64,000 nucleotides of DNA. It comes from Aureococcus anophagefferens. Lineage: Eukaryota > Sar > Pelagophyceae > Pelagomonadales > Pelagomonadaceae. Shown here in pieces: positions 48,756-57,505 of this stretch; position 1 is the first letter of the stretch; each line of letters begins with the position of its first letter. The notes under the pieces were generated by a model that had not been told where the DNA came from, did no database searches, and saw only the letters and a program-made list of their open reading frames with translations. Location of the stretch: assembly GCF_000186865.1 (NCBI RefSeq), contig NW_008705567.1, positions 709,401 through 773,400 on the forward strand, in the 5' to 3' direction. The translations under genes were made by a program, and so were the position numbers.

Positions 48756-50318
48756 ATGGCGCCCTTCCGGCTCCGGGTCGTGGGCAAGAAGGGCGCCGTC
48801 GTGCGCGCCGGCGAGGCGCTCGACTCGGCGAAGGTCGCGACGCTCGCGAGGGGCAGCTTCGTCTACGCCCAGGGCTACGACGCCGCGGCCAGCCGCCTGA
48901 GGGTCGCCACGCCCGACGGCCGCGGCGGCTGGGCGTCGGCCAAGGTCCTGGAAAGCGCGCCGCTGTCCTTCTGCGAGGCGCGGCGCGCGCCGCTCCTCCT
49001 CGTGGCGCGGTGCCTCGACGGCGCGTCCCTGGGGCGCCTGCGGCGGTGCGGCCGGGAGCCGAAGGCGTGCGCGGAGCGGTGGGCCAAGGCCGCGTGCGCG
49101 GCCCAGCGCACGAAGCCGCCGTCGGACTGGCGCCGGTCGACCGTGGACTGGCTCACCTACGTCGGCGCCGTCGACCGCAGGCGGCTCGACGCCTGCGCGA
49201 ACCACGCGTGCCTCGTCGCCGGCGGCGCCTGCCGCTGGATCGGCGAGCGCTGCGGCTTCCGCGCGGCGACCTGGGCGCCGCTCGGGTGCCCCGTGCGCGT
49301 CGCGGCCGTCGCCTGCGGCGGCCGGGACCAGGGCGGCGCCTTCAGCCGGAGCTTCGTGCTCCTGCTCGACGTCGCGGGCCGATGCTACGCGACGGGCGAG
49401 AACGGCCACGGCCAGCTCGGCGTCGGCGACACGGACGACCGCGACGACCTCGTGCCCCTCGACCTCAAGGGCGTCCTCGCGACGCAGCTCGCGGCGTCGA
49501 GCGACTGGGCCGGCCTCGTCGCCGCGGATCGGTCTGTTCACACGTGGGGCCGCGGCCGGCGGACTTTGGGTTTGGGCGGCCCGCCGGGCAGAGACGTGCT
49601 CCGGCCCACCAAGGTGCCGGACCTCGGCCGCGTCGTGGCCCTGGCCGCGGGCGAGCGCCACGCCGTGGCTCTGGACGTCGACGGCGGCGTGCTCACGTGG
49701 GGCGTCGACGACGGCCACGGCGTCCTGGGCCGGCCGCTGACGGGCCACAAGGCGGACCGCGTCTTCCCGCTGTCGTGCCGCGTCGACGGGCCCTGGCTCG
49801 TCGACGACGTCTCCCGCGCCGAGGGGCGGCCCGCGGCGCTCGCGCTGCCCGAGGGCGCCAAGGTCGTCGCCGCGGCCGCGGGCGGCCTCCACACCGTGCT
49901 CGTGACGGCGTCGGGCGGCCTCCTGGGCTTCGGGGCGAACAACCACGGCCAGCTCGGCGTCTCGCGCCAGGGCCACCTCGACTTCGACGCGCCGGACTAC
50001 GTCGACGGCGCGGACGGCGTCGTCGCGGCCGCCGCGCGCGGCCACGGGACCGTCTTCCTCGGCCGCGACGGGTCCGTCAGGGCCCTCGGCGCGTTCCAGC
50101 CCGTCCGGAGCCGGCGGCCGACGGCGCTCGACGCGGGCGGCCGGGCGACGGCCGTCGCCGCGACCGTCGACGCCGTCTACGTCCAGCTCGCCGACGCCGT
50201 CGTCGCCTTCGGCGGGGGCGCGCCGCCGGCGCTGCGCCTCGGCGCGGCCTTTCCGGCGCCGGCCGCCGGCGTCGCCGGCGACCGCGTCGGCCACGGCGCG
50301 CTGCTGCGCGCGGCCTAG
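48756..50318 (+). CDS. RCC1-repeat protein with N-terminal SH3-like domain
   Basis: 520 residues, ATG 48756. Residues ~1-65 resemble a bacterial-type SH3 module (RLRVVGKKGAVVRAGE...GGWASAKVLE). A helical linker with F-box-like character follows (~70-125). From ~190 come RCC1 propeller blades: RCYATGENGHGQLGVGDTDD, VHTWGRGRRTLGLGG, GERHAVALDVDGGVLTWGVDDGHGVLG, GGLHTVLVTASGGLLGFGANNHGQLG, VFLGRDGSVRALG. It is probably a regulator or scaffold (guanine-nucleotide exchange or ubiquitin-linked roles occur in the family); the substrate cannot be deduced. Convergent with the cyclin gene (34 bp). Confidence 0.85.
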   Translation: MAPFRLRVVGKKGAVVRAGEALDSAKVATLARGSFVYAQGYDAAASRLRVATPDGRGGWASAKVLESAPLSFCEARRAPLLLVARCLDGASLGRLRRCGREPKACAERWAKAACAAQRTKPPSDWRRSTVDWLTYVGAVDRRRLDACANHACLVAGGACRWIGERCGFRAATWAPLGCPVRVAAVACGGRDQGGAFSRSFVLLLDVAGRCYATGENGHGQLGVGDTDDRDDLVPLDLKGVLATQLAASSDWAGLVAADRSVHTWGRGRRTLGLGGPPGRDVLRPTKVPDLGRVVALAAGERHAVALDVDGGVLTWGVDDGHGVLGRPLTGHKADRVFPLSCRVDGPWLVDDVSRAEGRPAALALPEGAKVVAAAAGGLHTVLVTASGGLLGFGANNHGQLGVSRQGHLDFDAPDYVDGADGVVAAAARGHGTVFLGRDGSVRALGAFQPVRSRRPTALDAGGRATAVAATVDAVYVQLADAVVAFGGGAPPALRLGAAFPAPAAGVAGDRVGHGALLRAA

Positions 50319-50352
50319 GGAACGGTGGTCCTATCGCGCCCCCCCGGAGTTA

Positions 50353-51042
50353 CTATCGCGCGGGGGGCTCCGCCAACGCCCGCTCGAGCCCCGCGACGAG
50401 CGCGGTCCGCGCGGCGCCGACGTCGCGGTCGGCGACGCCGAAGCGCGCCGCGCACCGCGACGGCGCGGCTTGCCCGTCTGCGGCGAGCGCGACGTCGACG
50501 GCCGCGGCGGCGACGGCCGCCGCCGGCAGGCCGCGGCACGTCTCGTCGNNNNNNNNNNNNNNNNNNNNNNNNNNNNNNNNNNNNNNNNNNNNNNNNNNCT
50601 TCACGTGAGTGTTCCGCTCGCGCGCGTTCCGGAAAAAGCATCCACGCTTCGAGACCGTTCCGAGCGATGATCGCTCGTCCAAAAAGTTGGGAATTTCGCA
50701 CTCTTTTCCTGCCCCGTCGCGCACGCGCCGCGGCGTCTCCGCGCTCTTGCCCGCGAGGAAGAGGCACGTCGCCGCGAGCAGCTCCGTCTCGTCGCGCTCG
50801 AAGGACTGTCGCAGCTCGTAGAAGAAGGCGACGGCGCGCGCCGTCGTCTCCTGGGAGTAGCGCAGGCGCGCGCCGGCGACGAGCAGCAGCGCCGCGTGGT
50901 CCATGTGCGGCGCCGGCGGCACAGGCGCGTCGCCGCCGTTGGCCGTCGACGGCCGCGCGCCGGTCGCGGCGGCCGCTAATGGCGGCGGCGGCGGCGGCTG
51001 CGGCGGCGCTGTGGCCGTCGCCGTCATGGATGGGGCGGCCAT
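50353..51042 (-). CDS. Cyclin (cyclin-box protein), interrupted by introner and gap
   Basis: Cyclin-box protein, probably a CDK partner of the transcription-cyclin type (cyclin L/K/C-like). The start is ATG 51040-51042 (MAAPSMTATATAPP), then a Pro/Ala region and the first cyclin fold: DHAALLLVAGARLRYSQETTARAVAFFYEL, ETELLAATCLFLAGKSAETPRRVRD, whose FLA.K.ET-R..RD pattern is diagnostic. The intron starts at 50724 (GT). After the gap, exon 2 continues DETCRGLPAAAVAAAAVDVAL to ALAEPPAR, giving RRVRDETCR across the splice. The second half is short. The acceptor lies in the unsequenced gap. Confidence 0.8.
   Translation of the reverse strand: MAAPSMTATATAPPQPPPPPPLAAAATGARPSTANGGDAPVPPAPHMDHAALLLVAGARLRYSQETTARAVAFFYELRQSFERDETELLAATCLFLAGKSAETPRRVRDGAGKECEIPNFLDERSSLGTVSKRGCFFRNARERNTHVKXXXXXXXXXXXXXXXXXDETCRGLPAAAVAAAAVDVALAADGQAAPSRCAARFGVADRDVGAARTALVAGLERALAEPPAR
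50549..50598. other. Assembly gap (50 N)
   Basis: Fifty N bases inside the cyclin intron at the edge of introner IE6; probably an unresolved repeat copy, so true length is unknown. Confidence 0.98.
50599..50716 (+). mobile_element. Introner element IE6 (in cyclin gene, antisense, partial)
   Basis: Visible part of an introner whose left end lies in the N gap. The body (TTCACGTGAGTGTTCCG ... GATGATCGCTCGTCC) reads on the plus strand against the host gene. About 45 bp present in IE1-4 (after CGTCCAAAAA up to GTTGGGAATTTCGC) are missing, so it is a deletion variant. The right end is CACTCTTTTCCTGCCCCG, followed by target duplication TCGCGCAC (50717-50724; GTGCGCGA in gene sense, GT donor). The second duplication is partly in the gap. 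Confidence 0.88.
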
Positions 51043-51146
51043 GCGCACCTCGCGCCGCGGCAGCTCCGACGGCACCTTCGACCTCGTCAGTGCCCACAGC
51101 AGCCCGGCCGCGGGAGGCCCCCTCGAGAGCACCACCCTCGAGGAGC

Positions 51147-54100
51147 ATGGGCGCGTACCTATCGCGCGCGGGCGCGCCGGAGGAAGGCCCGAACGCGCCG
51201 CCGAGCGACGCGCCGCCGAGCGACGCGCCGCCGGCCGTCGACGGCGCCGCGGACGAAGGCGCCGCGCCGCCGGCCGCCGACGGCGCCGCGGACGAAGGCG
51301 CCGCGCCCGACGCGGCCGCGGACGATGGCGCCGCGCCCGACGCGGAGGCGAAGCGCGCCCGGCCCGCCCGGGACGAATTCGCGCGCGTCCTGGAGAACGA
51401 GGGCAACGTGACCGCCATCCTCGGCTTCTCCGGGTACCGGAGCGTGCTCGTCCTGGAGGCGCTCAACCGCCGCGCGCGGCGCGTCGTCCGCGGCGCGAAC
51501 GTCGAGCTCGACGTGTCGCTCGAGACGCGCCTCACGGTCGCGGTCCGCACGGCGGCGCGGGCCGAGCTGCTCGCCGCGCGGCGCGCGGGCGTCGCCGACT
51601 GCGACCAGATCATCTTCTTCTCGACGCGGCAGGAGCAGAAGCCGATCGACGTCGTCTGCCGCGGCGGCTCGACGCTGCTGCTCTCGCCGCCCCCGCCCGC
51701 GTCCGTCGACGGGTTCCGCGGCGCGGACGCGGACGCGACGCGCTCGACGCTGGCCGCCGCGGCGGGGGTCCGGCACCGCAAGGCGCTCCTGTCGCTCGGC
51801 CACGTCTCCGTCGAGCTCGGCCCGGAGGGCGGCTCCGCCCAGCTCCGGTCTCAGATCCGCAACTTGCAGAAGCCACGCACCCCGCCTCGGCGGCCGCGCC
51901 CGAGGACGCGAAGAAGCTCGTGGACGCGATGGGCGGCGAGCTCGCGGTGCCGCGGCGCGTCGCGCTCGCGGCCGGCCGCCGCCCGGTGCATCCGCAGCGG
52001 CGCAACGGCGCGCGGTCGGACCTCGACGCCGCGATGCGTCGGGCCGCGTCTCTGTCGGCCGTCCTCGACGAGGCCACGATGCAGCGCATCGTCGTCTTCG
52101 CCTGGAAGGCCATCTCCCATCACGGCTGGGGCTTCCTGTCCGAGGCCGTCTTCCTCGAGGAGGTCTGCGGGCCGGCCGGCGCCGTCGGCGCCAAGGGCGC
52201 CGCGGTCTGGCAGGAGGCGTTGAGCGGCGCGCTCCTGCCCTTCACGCCGGTCGTCCTTCCCGAGGACGTCGCCATGACGGATGCGCACGTCGGCCGCCGC
52301 GACCGCGGCGCGGGCGGCGGGGACCCGACGTTCGGACCGCCGGGCACGCGCGCGCGGGGCTTCGGCGACGTGCGCACCGGCGACGTCGCGGCGCTCGGCG
52401 TCTTCAACTGGCTCTGGCCCGCGGTGACGGGCTACGCCCTGACGTCGCTCGCGCGCGACGCGGCGACCTGCTTCTCGAACTCGCACTTCATCGCGGCGAC
52501 GACCTTCGAGCGCTTCGTCGTCTACCAAAACGACGCGAGCTTCGACAACGACCTCGGCATTTGGAGCGTGGCGCTCGCGGTCCTCAAAGATCTCATGAGC
52601 CGGCGCGATGGGGAGGCGACGAGTGAGCCCGGCCGGCGCCGCGGGTCGGAGGCGATCCAAAGCCTCCTGCGGCCCGATCGCTTCCGGGCGCTCGCCGCCG
52701 GCGACGCGGTCGACTTCGAGACACAGGGCGATCCGGAAATGCTTCGCAGCTTCGAGTTCTCCTGGATCCGCGGCTCGGTCGTCAGCCTCACGGACGAAAA
52801 GGCTGTCGTCCGTTTCGGAGATGCTACCGATGTCGACATCTACCTCGGCCGCCTGCGGCTCGTCGAAGAGAAGCCTTCCCCGGCGATCGTGCTGCTGGCG
52901 CACGCGATCGGAGATCATCGGCACGACATCGTGCGCGAGATCCTCGCGTCGCCGCTGATGACTTCACCGTGCTCCTACACCGTCGGCGATCCAGGCCAGA
53001 CGCGCATGCTTCTACCTGGCTTTCCGGTCTCCACTCCCACGGCAACACGAGCGACGGTGCTTGACCACGCCATCGCCGCGTGCAACTCTGTCGGCATCGG
53101 CCTTCTGTCGGCCAAGTATTTAGACAAGACCGCAACCTGCTACGGGAGCGCCTGGCGGGCGGTCCGCTCAAGCTGCCGCTACCTCGCGCACGCGGACACG
53201 GCGAGCACCTCGCCGGCGGAGCGCTCCGAACTTCACTGTGCGCTCCGGCAGAATCCATATCCTTTCATCGGAGCTACGAATGCCTGGTTGTATCCTGTTC
53301 ATTGGATGCGCGAGAAAATGGATCCACTTTCCGTCGCGGCCGTTGACGGCGATCTCGCCGCGTGTCGCGCGTATCTGTCTCACTATTTTGGAAAGACGGC
53401 CCGCGCCTGCATGCTGTCGCTTCCCATCATCCCCTCTTTCTGGCGGTCTGATGCGACTGAGGTGATGAGCAAATATCGTGGCGTCATGGGTATGGCCCTG
53501 TCGTATGCCTCCAAGATGGGCCGCGAGGAGGTCGTATCGGAAATTCTCTGCCGTATGACCGTCGGCGGCGTGATGCAGTGCAACCCGATCGACCATGGCA
53601 CAGCGGTACTTATCGCCGTCGCCGAGGGACACCTGCGCTGCCTCGAACGCCTACTGATGCCCGGGCCCTTGCTGGAAAATTTTTTGGCTCGGTTTCGCCC
53701 CGGCGCCCCCGTCGACGACCTTATTCTTGGGATGCGCGCGCTCCGCCAAGCGATCGACCTGGGCGACGGCGCGGCAATCGAAATTCTAGCTTCCCGGGGC
53801 GTGCCGCTGGTCGGCACGGATGAGGGCGTGTTGAACGGCGCGTTCTCGGACCATTTGTCCTTCGCGTGCAGCACGGGACAGCCCGAGTCCGTCCGCGCGC
53901 TGCTGCGCAATCCGGCCGTCGCCCAGGCCGTCCGCGAGGGGGGGACCCACGCCTTCCATGCTGCCGCGTGCAGGGGCCGCGCGTCGACGCTTGCCGCGCT
54001 GCTCGAATTCTTCTCGCTGGCGCACGCCAAAGAAGACGCGCCGTTCTTCGACCCGCCCATCGTGCTCGCTGCCAACATCGATGACATCGACACGGTCGAG

Positions 54101-54838
54101 GTCCTCGTCGCGCAGCCCGACATCAACGTAGACGCCACGTCCCCGGGGAGGAAATCGGCGCTCATGGCCGCGGCGTCGAGTCACAACTCTGCCATCGCGA
54201 CCGCGCTCCTCGCGCGCGGCGCCGACGCTCGCTTGTGCATGCCCTCGAACGTGCCAGACCAAGTGCCAGACCCAGGATGGGATGCACTGGACTATTCTTT
54301 CGCAAGCCGGGCTCCTATCAAAGTGTGCCCGCGCGAAAACTTTGCCCGTCACTTCCTCCAACAGCGACCGCGCGAGTGCACGCCCATGTTCCTGAAATAT
54401 GTCAAGCGACACTGGCTCCTCGAAGGAGAGGTCGCGGCCTTCGTCGAGCACGACAGCGCGGTCGTGAATCAGAGGGATGACGCCGGCCTCACGCCGCTCC
54501 ACGTCTTCGTCTACAACGCGATGTCGAACTTTGGTGAGGATGCGCTCAATGCTGAGTCTGCGGATTTCCTATTCAAAACTACGATCAAGATCACCAAGCT
54601 CCTGATCTTCAACGGCGCTGACGCCACGTCGAAGACCACCGGCACCGCGCACGCGTTCCCCATCGGCGCCGGCCTGTCGCCGATCGACGTCGCGCGCACC
54701 TGCGGCCAGGACGAATCCCGGCGCGCCCAGCTCATCGCCGCCCTCGGCGGCTCGACGGAGCCCGCCGTGGCGATCGCCGCCCTCGGCGGCTCGACGGCGC
54801 CCGCCGTGGCGTCCATGGACCTATCGAGCGACGAGTAA
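51147..54838 (+). CDS. Large ankyrin-repeat protein
   Basis: Starts ATG 51147 (MGAYLSRAG; Gly2 myristoylation possible), with an Ala/Asp/Pro-rich segment containing repeated DGAADEGAAP units. A compact domain follows (DEFARVLENEGNVTAILGFSGYRSVLVLEALNR region). The frame changes between 51800 and 51880, so a short intron near there is required; its borders are not resolved. The second part (51870-54838) has ankyrin-type repeats: LSVAAVDGDLAACRAYLS, LSYASKMGREEVVSEIL, AVLIAVAEGHLRCLERLL, LSFACSTGQPESVRALLRN, TPLHVFVYNAM. It ends with two ALGGST(E/A)PAVA repeats. From about 52900 the DNA is much less GC-biased than the 5' part. Function unknown; no kinase or F-box seen. Confidence 0.7.
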
Positions 54839-54869
54839 GAGGCGCCTTCACTCATGAGATTACGCAAGC

Positions 54870-56231
54870 TTACGGCAGCTCCTTCCCCCGCCGCGCGCGC
54901 GCGACGACGTGGACCGCCGCGGCGCCCGCGAGGAAGCAGGCCGCGTTCCAGAGGAGCGCCGCGGGCCAGGCGCGGCCGGTGTCCACGACCATCGTCGGCG
55001 CGCGCGCGGCGCCGCACGCGCGGTCCTCGTCGGCCCAGGCCGTCGCCGCGTCAAAGTCCGCCAGCGCGCAGAGCTCCCCGCCGCCGCAGCCGTCGACGAC
55101 CACGGGCGCGCCGTCGTAGGCGACGCGGACGAAGCCCTCGCCCGAGGCCCGCGACGTCCACCGCTCGACGACGACCGCGGACGCGTAGGGCGCCCAATTG
55201 CCGTCGCCCGCGCCGAGGCTCGCGAGCAGGGGCATGACGGACGTGTCGTGGGCGCTGTGGAGCGCGAAGGACGCGCCGCCGCCGAGCCCCCGACGGAGCC
55301 GGCCCAGGAGCGGCTGCGCGGCCAATTTCGCGTACGCGCGCCCGCCGTGCTCCAGCTTGAAGGACTCGCGCGCGTCGGCCTGGGCGCCCAGGTCCGCGAC
55401 GTCCTCCGGGGACAGCGCGCCCGGCGCCGCGCCGTCGCAGACCGACGCGTAGACGCAGTCGAGCAGGCGGCCGCCGGCCATGTCGAGTCCGTAGGAGAAG
55501 CCGGCGCCCAGTTTCGAGCCCAGCCGCGCGTCGAGGTCGCGCCGGTCCGCCGTCGCGTTCCACGCCGCGAAGGCGTCGGACGCGTAGGCGCGCCGCTCGA
55601 GGTCCGCGAGCCGCGGGCACTCGAGCACGTTCGGGTAGGCGTCGTCGGAGGCAAAGTCCGTCGTCTCCAAGGCCTCCGGCGGCTCGCGGCCCGTGCCCCG
55701 GAAGAACGCGTCCAGCAGCGCGATTGCCGACTGGCGCGTCCGCGACAGGTCCGTGGACCGCGCCGTCGCCGGGCCCGCGGGCAGCGCGCCCACGCGGCCG
55801 CCGACGTACGCGTCCCGCAGCGCCGCGCCGAGCGCCGCGTGCTGCGCGTAGCCCTCGTCCAAAAGCTGGCCCAGCTCGCAGGTCCCCGGGAGAGCGCCGT
55901 CGACGGACGCGAAGGACCGCGCGAGGCGCAGGTCCGTCGCGGCGCCGCCGACCGTCGCGCCCTCCAAGACCGCGCCGCGGCAGTCCCACCGCGCGCGCGC
56001 GCCGGGCAGCCACCGCGCGCAGTCGCCCGTCGGCGTCCGCGCGCCGTGGCGCGTCACGACCTGGATCTGCACCAGGTCGAGGTCGCCCGCCGGCGCACCC
56101 AGCGCGTCGACGCCGCTGCCGCGCCGGCCGCAGTAGCGCGGCAAAGCGGCGTCGACGCCGCTGAGCGTCGTCCAGAGGTACATGAGCAGGAGCAGGCCGT
56201 AGTGCATGCACACGAACATGTTCAGCATCAT
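54870..56231 (-). CDS. Histidine acid phosphatase family protein, membrane-anchored
   Basis: 453 residues from ATG 56229-56231 (MMLNMFVCMHYGLLLLMYLW, signal peptide). The phosphatase core has the nucleophile motif VTRHGARTP and the proton-donor motif FALHSAHDTSVMPLLASLG, the two hallmarks of branch-2 histidine phosphatases (ACP2, PXYLP1, phytase types). Several paired cysteines (DCARWL, DCRGAV, GTCELG) fit an extracytoplasmic location. A C-terminal hydrophobic segment (WPAALLWNAACFLAGAAAVHVVARARRGKELP) anchors it with a short basic tail. The likely role is ectophosphatase or lysosomal acid phosphatase, perhaps releasing phosphate from organic P. Convergent with the ankyrin gene (31 bp). Confidence 0.9.
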   Translation of the reverse strand: MMLNMFVCMHYGLLLLMYLWTTLSGVDAALPRYCGRRGSGVDALGAPAGDLDLVQIQVVTRHGARTPTGDCARWLPGARARWDCRGAVLEGATVGGAATDLRLARSFASVDGALPGTCELGQLLDEGYAQHAALGAALRDAYVGGRVGALPAGPATARSTDLSRTRQSAIALLDAFFRGTGREPPEALETTDFASDDAYPNVLECPRLADLERRAYASDAFAAWNATADRRDLDARLGSKLGAGFSYGLDMAGGRLLDCVYASVCDGAAPGALSPEDVADLGAQADARESFKLEHGGRAYAKLAAQPLLGRLRRGLGGGASFALHSAHDTSVMPLLASLGAGDGNWAPYASAVVVERWTSRASGEGFVRVAYDGAPVVVDGCGGGELCALADFDAATAWADEDRACGAARAPTMVVDTGRAWPAALLWNAACFLAGAAAVHVVARARRGKELP

Positions 56232-56401
56232 GGTGGACGGCGGGGAGCGGTGCCGCGCAGCGCGGACCCGCGAGGACGCCGAGCACAGCGACAGAACGAG
56301 CCAAATTGTGTCCTCCAGCCCGCAGCCGGCTTTGGATGCTCTCAGGATGGCGTCGCTGTTTGCCACATCAACGTGGACCTCAACAGCCTGCTCGCACGTC
56401 G

Positions 56402-57471
56402 ATGCAGCTCGTCTACGCCCTCCCAGGCGGGTCCCTGGACGCGCCCTACGCAACAGCATTGCAAAGGAAGCGCAAGCGCGTCCACGAGAACAGCAAGCAC
56501 ACCTTCGCGGAGAGCGCTCTCAAGCACCTCGCATCGCTCCCGCTGCCGCCCGCGCGAGCGGCGCCGCCCCGTCGTCGACGGAACGACAGATCTGGGCGCC
56601 GCCGTGGCCGCGGCGACGGCCGCGCCGCGGCGGCGCGACGGCGCCGACGGCGAGCTCGAGGCCGGCGGCGACCTCGCGCTGTCCGACGTTTCGGACCGCG
56701 TCGTCTCGTCGGCCGCCGGCGCCGCGTTCGCCGTCGGCGCGGCGCCCTGCGCCCTGCCGCCGCGCAGCGCGACGCTCCTCGCCGCCGCCGACCGCTGGGC
56801 GCGGCCGCTCCTGCGCCGCGGCCGGCGCTACGACGTCGCCACCGCGGACCCGCCGCGGCCGTCGCGGTCCGCGCGGCGCGAGGGCGCCTACGCGGCGGGC
56901 TGGGACGCCTGGCGGCGGCCGCTGCGGCGCTTCCCCCTGCCGCGCCTCGCGAGCGAGCGCGGGGCCGTCGTCGCCGTCTGGGTCGCGAACGACGCCAAGG
57001 TCGCGGAGTTCGTGCGACGCGGCCTCTTCCCGAAGTGGAAGGTCGAGTACGTGGCGACGTGGTACTGGCTCAAGGTCACGGCGTCGGGCGCGCCCGTGCT
57101 CCCCGTCGACGCCGCGGCGGAGCGGAAGCCCTGGGAGCCGCTGCTCGTCGGCGTCGTCAACGGCCGCGGCGAGGCCCGCGACCGCGAGACGCTCGCCGGG
57201 GCCGCGGCGCGCCTCGAGGCCGGCGACGCGGCGGCGCGCGACGCCTGGCGCGGCGCCGGCGACCCCCGTCGCCCTGCCGGCCGCGCTCGCGTTCGCGTCG
57301 CCGCCGGCCGCGCACTCGGCGAAGCCGCGGCTCGACGCGCTCTTCGCCGCCTGCTTCGGCGGCGCCGCGGCCCTCGACGGCCTCGAGCTCTTCGGCCGCG
57401 CGGCCCACGAGGGCTGGACCGCCGCCGGCGACCAGGCGCTGCCTCTAGCGGTCAAAGTAGCGGTCAAGTAA
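56402..57471 (+). CDS. METTL4-like MT-A70 adenine methyltransferase, altered motif and frameshift
   Basis: MT-A70 family, METTL4 branch (methylates adenine N6; U2 snRNA m6Am and debated DNA 6mA are known for METTL4). ATG 56402 (MQLVYALPGG); an intron ends near 56607 (GACAG). The core reads RRYDVATADPPRPSRSA, FPLPRLASERGAVVAVWVAND, LFPKWKVEYVATWYWLKVT, KPWEPLLVGVVNGRG, then in another frame SPPAAHSAKPRLDALF and LELFGRAAHEGWTAAGDQAL. The catalytic DPPW is DPPR (CGG at 56856-56858). The frame changes at a C5 run (57263-57267); with four Cs the protein would read through cleanly. It may be a decaying gene, a sequencing error, or a divergent enzyme. Confidence 0.8.
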
Positions 57472-57505
57472 TTCGGCTGCAAGTTGCAGTGCAACGTCTC
57501 GCCTA

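Noticed and set aside
50903..51146. Upstream in-frame extension of the ankyrin gene
   Set aside because: This stretch is the cyclin first exon on the other strand; the plus-strand translation there is Gly/Ala/Arg filler in a different frame from MGAYLSRAG.
54909..56340. Plus-strand frame leading into METTL4
   Set aside because: It is the antisense of the histidine phosphatase; METTL4 coding similarity begins only after ~56600, with a first exon at 56402.
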